Part shown: piece after piece, positions 1 to 5,018 of the stretch
How the letters are laid out: every line of letters begins with the position of its first letter
Numbering within the stretch: the stretch's first letter is position 1
Source of the DNA: JBELHJ01 sp042091495
GTDB lineage: Bacteria > Bacteroidota > Bacteroidia > Flavobacteriales > Flavobacteriaceae
Direction: 5' to 3'
NCBI GenBank assembly: GCA_042091495.1
Contig: JBELHJ010000106.1
Location: 1-5,018 of the forward strand
DNA length: 5,018 nt
Notes under the pieces: generated by a model
What the model was told of the DNA's origin: nothing
What the model saw: the letters and a program-made list of their open reading frames with translations, nothing else
Database searches by the model: none
Made by a program: the position numbers and the translations under genes

Positions 1-1
1 A

Positions 2-517
2 AAAGCTATTGATAAAATCACCTCTAAAGAGGGGTTGGGAATGTCACCAAAACGGATTGTGGTTTCTACTTCTGGGGTGCCAAAAATGATTAAAAAAATG
101 GCTGATGATGCGGTAAAATTTAAATTGGCAGTTTCGTTGCATTCCGCTAGGGATGAGGTACGTGACACCATTATGCCATTTAATAAAATATTTCCACTTA
201 AAGATCTTAGAGAAGCTCTAGAATATTGGTATGCCAAAACAAAAAACAGAATTACCTATGAGTATGTGGTCTGGAAAGGTGTTAATGACACCAAAGTAGA
301 TGCCGAAGCGCTGGTGCAGTTTTGTAAGTTTGCGCCCAGTAAAGTAAATCTCATTGAGTATAATCCCATAGATGATGCGATGTTTCAACAAGCTGAGGTT
401 AGTACTCTAAACATGTATCAATCTATTTTAGAACGTAACAATATTACGGTAACTATAAGACGCTCTCGAGGTAAAGATATTGATGCCGCTTGCGGCCAGC
501 TGGCTAATAAGACATAA
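2..517 (+). CDS. rlmN: 23S rRNA (adenine-2503-C2)-methyltransferase RlmN, C-terminal part (5' end outside the window)
   Basis: RlmN is a cytoplasmic radical-SAM enzyme that methylates C2 of A2503 in 23S rRNA and, in E. coli, also A37 of some tRNAs. The frame is open from base 2, so the gene is cut by the left edge; the TTG at 35 is an internal Leu codon, not a start. About 171 C-terminal residues are present, roughly half of the usual 340-380. Visible family motifs in order are GLGMSPKRIVVSTSG, then KLAVSLHSA (SAM-binding region of the barrel), then LIEYNPI, then the C-terminal RGKDIDAACGQL. The Cys in the last motif (codon 491-493) matches the E. coli Cys355 that forms the covalent intermediate with the RNA. 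The radical-SAM CxxxCxxC cluster motif must lie upstream of the window. The gene ends in TAA directly before a strong hairpin and converges on the minus-strand gene that follows. Nothing suggests it is damaged, and it is functionally unrelated to its neighbours. Confidence 0.96.
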   Translation, partial: KAIDKITSKEGLGMSPKRIVVSTSGVPKMIKKMADDAVKFKLAVSLHSARDEVRDTIMPFNKIFPLKDLREALEYWYAKTKNRITYEYVVWKGVNDTKVDAEALVQFCKFAPSKVNLIEYNPIDDAMFQQAEVSTLNMYQSILERNNITVTIRRSRGKDIDAACGQLANKT

Positions 518-518
518 A

Positions 519-547
519 AAAAAGCAACCTTTTTGAGGTTGCTTTTT
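519..547. terminator. Bidirectional intrinsic terminator between rlmN and the convergent secreted-protein gene
   Basis: A perfect 12-bp stem pairs 519-530 with 536-547 around the 5-base loop TTTTG. The core arms are GCAACCT and AGGTTGC, with an A-run before and a T-run after. Plus-strand transcripts end in a U-run at 543-547 and minus-strand transcripts end in a U-run copied from 516-523. It starts two bases after the rlmN stop and lies 20 bases past the stop of the minus-strand gene, so it can serve both. Confidence 0.9.
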
Positions 548-567
548 AAATTTTAAACATCTAAAGA

Positions 568-1761
568 TTATTTTTTAATCACTTTAAATGTTTTAGACTT
601 ATCCATGTTGTTAGTTACCTGAACAAAGTAAATACCCTTATTAAGGTTTCTAATATTTAACGTATTCGCATCTAACTTAGATGGTGTGATATTCATAACT
701 TGTTGTCCTAATTGGTTAGTAATTTCAATATCAGATAAAGAATTCATATCAACTCCAGACAATGTCATTATTCCAGTTGTTGGATTAGGATAAAGGCTTA
801 TGTTCTCAAATGCGTTTTTGTTGTTACTCAGTGGATCTGTTGCTGCAGTGGTAAAACTTACAACAGGAGTAGGTGTCTCCCCAGCTATATTTACAGCGTG
901 TACTTTCCAATAGTATGTAGTACTTGGTTGCCACCCTGCTGCTGTAGTTGATCCCCAAACTACACCTGTATCTTCTGCTGCTGTCCCATCATAATCTGTT
1001 AAAGAAAGAGTAAGATCATCAGGATCTGTACCACCATACCAGTCATATCTGTCAGCAGGATCACCTGTTGTAGCAGCAGCAAAAGTTACGTCAATCATTT
1101 TTGAAGTTCCACTTGAATTTAGAATAATTGGAACGTCAACAGCACCATCTGCAGGCATTAGGTTAGTAACTGCGTCAGGGGCAGAAACAGTAGGTATTTG
1201 AACTGTAATATTGTCAACAGCATAATAATATGCATAATCACCAGCATAAGTAAATTTTACGTGTGCTGTAGCAGATGTTCCTACTATGGAAGTGATATCG
1301 AAAAGTTTAGCTCCATAATCGTTTGAGGCTGCATATTCTTCAACCACAGTCCATGTTGAACCACCGTCTGCTGAAGCTTCAACTTTTGCTGTTGCGCCAT
1401 AACCTGATGTAAACCAAGCGTTAAAACTTAACTTAATAGCGCCTCCAGCAGAACAATCAAATGCAGGTGAAGTCAATGAAGCTGTAGCTTGTCCACCTCC
1501 ATAGGCATCACTGTTAAAAATAGCATAATTCCCAGCTAAACCTTCATCATACATATAAGTATTTCCTACTCCAAAATAGTATGCCTCACCAGTGTTGTCA
1601 ATAGTCCATACGTGAGTAGCATCTCCTAAAAGCGATTCATTTTCAGTGGTCCAACCAGTAGGAATAATAGGTTCTCCTTCAAAATCTTCAGAGAAGATAA
1701 CTTGAGCATTAGCCCCTAAACTAAATGTTAGAAGGGCAAGTAAAAGTGTAATTTTTTTCAT
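568..1761 (-). CDS. Secreted T9SS cargo protein: signal peptide, choice-of-anchor J (MAM/cleaved-adhesin-like) domain, FN3-like domain, type A sorting domain
   Basis: This is a 397-residue secreted or surface-anchored protein. Residues 1-19 form a Sec signal peptide (MKK, hydrophobic core, ANA before Q20). Residues ~21-190 look like a jelly-roll choice-of-anchor J / cleaved-adhesin domain, with EDFEG near the start, GWTT at 36-39, SPAFDCS followed by LSFNAWF, and YYAVDNITVQ at the end. Residues ~194-306 form a fibronectin-III-like module with the typical TTYYWKVHAVN strand and SFTT end. Residues ~318-397 are a T9SS type A sorting domain, with LYPNP at 323-327, ITNQLGQQV, LNIRNLNKGIYFVQV and a basic KVIKK end. 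By family knowledge this domain sends the protein through the Por/T9SS translocon and is usually removed while the cargo is attached to the surface. No catalytic domain is visible, so adhesion or carbohydrate binding is an inference. It lies 110 bases downstream of the sulfotransferase-like gene on the same strand and is a paralogue of the interrupted gene at 3190-4761. The ATG start is fixed by the signal peptide; the leader is A/T-rich with no Shine-Dalgarno sequence. Confidence 0.9.
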   Translation of the reverse strand: MKKITLLLALLTFSLGANAQVIFSEDFEGEPIIPTGWTTENESLLGDATHVWTIDNTGEAYYFGVGNTYMYDEGLAGNYAIFNSDAYGGGQATASLTSPAFDCSAGGAIKLSFNAWFTSGYGATAKVEASADGGSTWTVVEEYAASNDYGAKLFDITSIVGTSATAHVKFTYAGDYAYYYAVDNITVQIPTVSAPDAVTNLMPADGAVDVPIILNSSGTSKMIDVTFAAATTGDPADRYDWYGGTDPDDLTLSLTDYDGTAAEDTGVVWGSTTAAGWQPSTTYYWKVHAVNIAGETPTPVVSFTTAATDPLSNNKNAFENISLYPNPTTGIMTLSGVDMNSLSDIEITNQLGQQVMNITPSKLDANTLNIRNLNKGIYFVQVTNNMDKSKTFKVIKK

Positions 1762-1871
1762 AAAAATATTTTTTAAAGTTTATCTAATATAAAAAAAATT
1801 AATTATTTGATTTACAGACTTTAAGTTATAATTATGAAATTTAGAGATATTGCACTGGTAAACGGAGAATT

Positions 1872-3128
1872 TTAATATTTATATGCGCGCCAAATGTTTT
1901 TTTTCTGAAGAATATTTTCGTCACTGTAAGCTTTATATTTCCATACAACTTCTTTGTTTGGTGTAATTTCCCATAACCCATAGTCGGCCTCTGTAATTAA
2001 GGTATTACCGTTTTTTAATCTTACAGCTCCACATAAAATTTTTGAAAAAATAGAATCGTTGGTGTATTCCCAAACTACACGGGGTTCTTTAACTCTACCG
2101 GGTCTTAATTCAAGTTTCAGAGGTAATTGGATTTCTAATACTGAAGATTGTTTGTTTGAGATGCCATTACTGTATGTTAAAACATTACCTTTTCCTGGAA
2201 TATTATCTTCAATGAGGTTGGGGAAATGCACTCTGTCAAATAATTGCCTACCTGATTCACCATAAGCACTTGGATTACCAAATCTGTATATTAAATCACC
2301 TCCATTTCTGTAATCTCCACCAAAACTAGAATGAGACTCATCAATACTAGTGCTGTGGTCTATAACCCATATTTCATTATAAAAATTAACACTTAGGAAT
2401 ATAATATCTCTTTCTTCACAATAATCTAAGCCATTGGCATGCATGATATCACCATCTTTAGAGTTGGAATCTACGAAGTTAATGTCTATTCTTGAAGGAT
2501 CTGAAATAGGATTTCCAAAATTTGGTTTAGTGGTATCGTTGTTTTGAATGATGTGATTAATACTTTTCCATTCCCATACAATTTTGTTATTGTTAGGATT
2601 AATTTCTATGATTTTCTCAGTATAAATATCTACATCTGTATCAACACCCATAGATACAGCTTCATTAATATTTATTCTCTCCCAAACCAGTGCCAGAATA
2701 TTACCATTTGGTAAAAGCTCTACATCATGGTGCAATATTTCTTCACTATTGTTAAGTTGGTATTCCCAAATTAATGGTGAACTGGCATCAAAATGTTGTA
2801 TGATGCCCCCGAAGCCTCCAAAACTTATCTCTGGTGTTTCATTTGGTTTGAAAATACCAAGTAAGTTGCCATCCTTGTCTAATTGAACGTCATTACCTGT
2901 TTTGTATTCAAAGTTCCAATAATCTATTAAGTGTCCACTTTTATCAACTGCATAACAGGAATCAGAACTGCCTTCAACAATAAATACAGGATTCTTATCT
3001 ATTTGAAATTGTTTAAAAATTTCAACTTTTTCATTTAAATCAGACGTGTCTATATGATCATCTACACTATCACAATTGGAGCATAGACATATTGATACGA
3101 AAATCGCTATTCTTCTGATGGTAATCAT
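1872..3128 (-). CDS. Putative aryl-sulfate sulfotransferase (ASST-type beta-propeller), likely lipoprotein
   Basis: This 418-residue protein resembles the PAPS-independent arylsulfotransferases, which move a sulfate group from one phenolic sulfate ester to another phenol outside the cytoplasm. Residues 1-18 are a short basic-hydrophobic export signal, followed by Cys19 and the acidic stretch DSVDDHID, consistent with a Bacteroidota lipoprotein, although CSN-C is a poor lipobox. The body shows repeating propeller blades: LIWEY (119-123), IVWEW (183-187), VVWEY (352-355 region) and VVWKY (394-398). These alternate with turns such as LPNGNILAL (~139-147) and LKNGNTLIT (~371-379). Conserved family-type motifs include HHDVELLPNG with H133/H134, GDIMHANGLDY with H230, NEIWVIDHST, YRFGNP, and H301 in QLFDRVHFPN. 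These histidines are candidates for the active-site set known in E. coli AssT, where one His is transiently sulfated. Which one is catalytic here was not established by alignment. Its start is only 24 bases after the U-run of the preceding gene's terminator. The physiological substrate is unknown. Confidence 0.8.
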   Translation of the reverse strand: MITIRRIAIFVSICLCSNCDSVDDHIDTSDLNEKVEIFKQFQIDKNPVFIVEGSSDSCYAVDKSGHLIDYWNFEYKTGNDVQLDKDGNLLGIFKPNETPEISFGGFGGIIQHFDASSPLIWEYQLNNSEEILHHDVELLPNGNILALVWERININEAVSMGVDTDVDIYTEKIIEINPNNNKIVWEWKSINHIIQNNDTTKPNFGNPISDPSRIDINFVDSNSKDGDIMHANGLDYCEERDIIFLSVNFYNEIWVIDHSTSIDESHSSFGGDYRNGGDLIYRFGNPSAYGESGRQLFDRVHFPNLIEDNIPGKGNVLTYSNGISNKQSSVLEIQLPLKLELRPGRVKEPRVVWEYTNDSIFSKILCGAVRLKNGNTLITEADYGLWEITPNKEVVWKYKAYSDENILQKKNIWRAYKY

Positions 3129-3155
3129 ATTTTTAAAAATAAAAATAAATATAAA

Positions 3156-3185
3156 AAAAAAGCAACCTAATTAGGTTACTTTTTT
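3156..3185 (-). terminator. Intrinsic terminator of the interrupted T9SS cargo gene
   Basis: On the minus strand a 13-bp stem (arms 3185-3173 and 3168-3156, loop AATT) begins five bases past the TAA of the upstream gene and includes a run of about nine U. The one position that mismatches on the plus strand (C3163/A3178) becomes a U-G wobble pair in the minus-strand RNA, which supports a minus-strand role. The core AACCTAATTAGGTT is fully palindromic, and the arm AGCAACCT is the same as in the terminator at 519-547. Confidence 0.88.
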
Positions 3186-3189
3186 AATC

Positions 3190-4761
3190 TTACTCTTTTA
3201 AAAGTTTATATGATTTGGATTGATTTCTAAAATCTAATTTAAAAAGATATAAACCTTTTGAAAGATTGGAGATGTCTAATGTGTTATTAAATAACTCGCT
3301 TTTCCGCACTTGTTTTACTTCTTGACCAACTTTATTGTATATGGTAATCAAGTCTAATTTATTGCCTTCATTAATAGTCACAAAGTTAGAGGCAGGATTT
3401 GGAGCTATAGTAAATGTGGCAAATGGGTTCTCAGTATAGGTCAGTGGTTCTTCTGTTCCGGTTGTAAACATAATAGTTTCACCTTCAGTAACTCCCCAAG
3501 CAGAATAGGTTATCATTTTATAGTAGTATGTTTTGTTTTCTTCCCAAGAATTTGATAAGCTTATTGCATTACCATAGGTATATATCCCAGCTCCCGCATC
3601 GAGATTAAGTGGACTTTCTCCCAATAGAAACTGGTGAATAGTGATATTTTCGTTAGGGTTTTCATAAGAAAAGCTTACCAGTTTATTATTATCAGTATTG
3701 ATGGATATTGGAACATCAACAGCATTATTAGCAGGATTGTAATTTGTTAAACTTGCTGGATTACCGTTATTGGCCTCGGTGGTAAATGAAAATATTTCAG
3801 ACGATGTAGTACCAGCTATGTTTTTCGAATTGACATACCAATAATAAGTAGTGTTGGGAAGCCAGCCTTCTGTTAAGTCACCTTGTTGGCCCAGAAGAAC
3901 TCCAGCAGACTCTATGGTGCCACTATAATCTGTTATAGTTAGAAAGGGATCACTTCCATCAGGATTTAAACTCAATACTAAATCATAACTTTCAATTTCA
4001 GATCCAGTTGTAGGTGCATCATAATTAATTTGAACTAATTTTCTAAGGGTATTTGATGAAGCTTGTCTGTAAACGCTAACTGGAGTATTGTTGCCAATGC
4101 CGTTTTTAACAGAGGTGACAGCATCAGGTAGACCAATTGTAGGTTGTTGTACTTTAACATTGTCAACGGTCCAATACCATGAGGCCTCGCCTTCATATCT
4201 AAATCTTACTTTAGCATTGGCAACGTTAGATAATTCAATACTAATATCCACAACAACAGAACCGTATTCATGTGCATTGGGACCAAAAACAGCAACTTGT
4301 ATCCAATTTACGCCATTATCATTGGATACTTCAACATAACCAGTTGCAGGAGTAGTTGTGAAATCTGCTAACGGAAATGGTTCACTTACAAACCAATGGT
4401 TAAAAGATAATTTTAAATTGCTTTTTCCAGAACAATCAAAGCTTGTACTTGTTAACGTAGAATTAACGGGACCTGGATGAACGTAATCACCACTTTCACT
4501 AATATCATAACTGTATACTACAGGATAATTTCCTGAGAATCCCGCCGCGCTATACAAGTATTGATTATTATTGGGAGAAAATCCAGGGGTATAGCCACCT
4601 GTTGCCAATCCCCATACTGAGCTAGAGGATCCACTTGAGTTAATATTTTAGGTGGTCCATCCTTGTGGAAAGGTATTGCCATTGAATGATTCATCTAAAA
4701 CAACCTGACTGTAAATTTGAGATGTAAGTAATAAGATTAATATAAGTAAGTAGTTTTTCAT
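3190..4761 (-). pseudogene. T9SS cargo protein (choice-of-anchor J, two FN3-like domains, sorting domain) interrupted by an in-frame TAA at codon 38
   Basis: The natural start is ATG at 4761-4759, which gives the signal peptide MKNYLLILILLLTSQIYSQ and then VVLDESFNG..PQGWTT, colinear with the paralogue at 568-1761 (VIFSEDFEG..PTGWTT). Codon 38 (4650-4648) is TAA. After it the same frame stays open for 485 codons to the TAA at 3190-3192, so the intact product would have about 522 residues. In ATG numbering, the jelly-roll domain spans ~20-208 (SFDCSGKSNLKLSFNHWF, WYWTVDNVKVQ). Two FN3-like modules follow at ~212-328 (NTTYYWYVNSKNIAG) and ~333-435 (NKTYYYKMITYSAWG), then a T9SS sorting domain at ~446-523 (IAPNP, ITIYNKVGQEV, LDISNLSKGLYLFKL). 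A TTG at 4608 could only begin a 472-residue piece without a signal peptide, which could not be exported. The first in-frame ATG after the stop is about 365 residues into that piece. No other damage is visible, so this is a fresh pseudogene, a sequence error or, less likely, readthrough. Confidence 0.85.
4648..4650 (-). other. In-frame TAA (nonsense) codon in the T9SS cargo gene
   Basis: The plus strand reads TTA here, giving TAA on the coding strand immediately after GWTT. The paralogue at 568-1761 has GWTTEN at the same place. A single G-to-T change of GAA (C to A at 4650 on the plus strand) would explain it; AAA or CAA as the ancestral codon would need a change at the same base. TAA is the true stop of all four genes in the window, so there is no sign of a reassigned code. 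Confidence 0.85.
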
Positions 4762-4803
4762 AAAATATTATTTTTTTCAATCCATAAATTTAATTTAATT
4801 AAT

Positions 4804-4816
4804 TGTAATATTTACA
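4804..4816. promoter_or_regulatory. Short inverted repeat TGTAA-TAT-TTACA upstream of the T9SS cargo gene
   Basis: Perfect 5-bp arms flank a 3-base spacer 43-55 bases upstream of the ATG at 4761. The position would suit an operator, but in a leader this rich in A and T such repeats arise easily by chance. No match to a known operator is claimed. Confidence 0.15.
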
Positions 4817-4897
4817 TTTATTATCTATTAATATATGACTTTCAACTAATTTTAATATTTAACCTTCTTTTCTTAAGTGTTTTTCATTGGTCGTTCT

Positions 4898-4905
4898 TAT
4901 TTTTG
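4898..4905 (+). promoter_or_regulatory. Possible Bacteroidota -7 element (TATTTTTG) facing right
   Basis: The sequence fits the TAnnTTTG consensus of the Bacteroidota housekeeping sigma factor. No TTTG/TTG -33 element is found at the expected 19-21 base spacing, so it is at best half a promoter. It would serve a start near 4976 with a leader of about 60 bases. Confidence 0.2.
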
Positions 4906-4975
4906 TGAATCATTAACTTTTTTATAGTTTAATTTGAAAGTTGTAGAGCAAATAAAAGCACCAATTGCATATGAA

Positions 4976-5018
4976 ATGAATCTTTTTGAGCAAAAGTTTC
5001 ATTTATCAATGTCTAGTA
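4976..5018 (+). CDS. Possible first codons of a divergent gene running off the right edge
   Basis: An ATG at 4976 opens a frame reading MNLFEQKFHLSMSS to the window end. The preceding bases are A-rich, as is common for Bacteroidota starts, and a TAnnTTTG-like box lies about 70 bases upstream. Fourteen codons are too few to recognise a family or be sure of coding. All three minus-strand frames entering from the right meet stops within about 20 bases, so any minus-strand gene from the right would have to end inside that stretch. Confidence 0.25.
   Translation, partial: MNLFEQKFHLSMSS

Noticed and set aside
1762..1871. Possible terminator or small gene in the 110-base gap between the sulfotransferase-like gene and the intact T9SS cargo gene.
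   Set aside because: No GC-rich hairpin with a T-run, no convincing promoter box and no coding frame was found. It may simply be a transcribed spacer.
2059..2265. Open plus-strand frame of 68 codons.
   Set aside because: It lies fully inside, and antisense to, the well-supported sulfotransferase-like gene, with no recognisable domain or start signal.
4088..4339. Open plus-strand frame of 83 codons.
   Set aside because: It is antisense to the jelly-roll domain of the T9SS cargo gene and reads as a shadow of its codon pattern.
4621..4640. GGATCCTCTAG on the minus strand, identical to part of a common cloning-vector polylinker, close to the nonsense codon.
   Set aside because: The match stops after 11 bases, the surrounding sequence is not vector, and the stretch encodes an in-frame Ser-rich segment. 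A chance match is more likely than vector contamination.
4648..4650. Recoding of TAA as a sense codon.
   Set aside because: TAA is the terminal stop of all four genes in the window, so a reassigned code is not credible. Only low-level readthrough remains possible.
4871..5003. Short minus-strand frame starting MKLLLKK near the right edge.
   Set aside because: It ends after about two dozen codons in AT-rich sequence and has no supporting start signal or recognisable family.

Overview
The window is AT-rich DNA that looks like a chromosomal segment of a Flavobacteriaceae-type Bacteroidota. The evidence is two proteins ending in a type IX secretion (T9SS) C-terminal sorting domain, a lipoprotein-like arylsulfotransferase of the Bacteroidota type, a flavobacterial-style RlmN, TAA stops throughout, and A/T-rich leaders without clear Shine-Dalgarno sequences. 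The exact genus cannot be read from the sequence.

Layout. Positions 2-517 (+) hold the 3' part of rlmN, a 23S rRNA/tRNA adenine-C2 methyltransferase cut by the left edge. It ends in a strong hairpin (519-547) that can terminate transcription from both sides, because the next gene converges on it. From about 570 to 4761 everything is on the minus strand. In transcription order there is a secreted T9SS cargo protein broken by an in-frame stop (4761-3190), then a terminator (3185-3156), a putative arylsulfotransferase lipoprotein (3128-1872), and a second, intact T9SS cargo protein (1761-568). The last 257 bases (4762-5018) are very AT-rich and mostly non-coding, with at best the first codons of a divergent plus-strand gene at the right edge.

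How the genes relate. The two T9SS cargo proteins are paralogues: signal peptide, a jelly-roll 'choice-of-anchor J'/cleaved-adhesin-like domain, one or two fibronectin-III-like modules, then the sorting domain. They flank the sulfotransferase-like lipoprotein, so the cluster is an envelope/cell-surface locus unrelated to rlmN. No catalytic domain is visible in either cargo protein; an adhesive or glycan-binding role is an inference.

The main anomaly is a TAA codon at codon 38 of the upstream cargo gene. It sits in an otherwise undamaged frame and separates the signal peptide from the rest of the protein. The best reading is a very recent nonsense mutation or a sequence error. I did not find a convincing new molecular system here.
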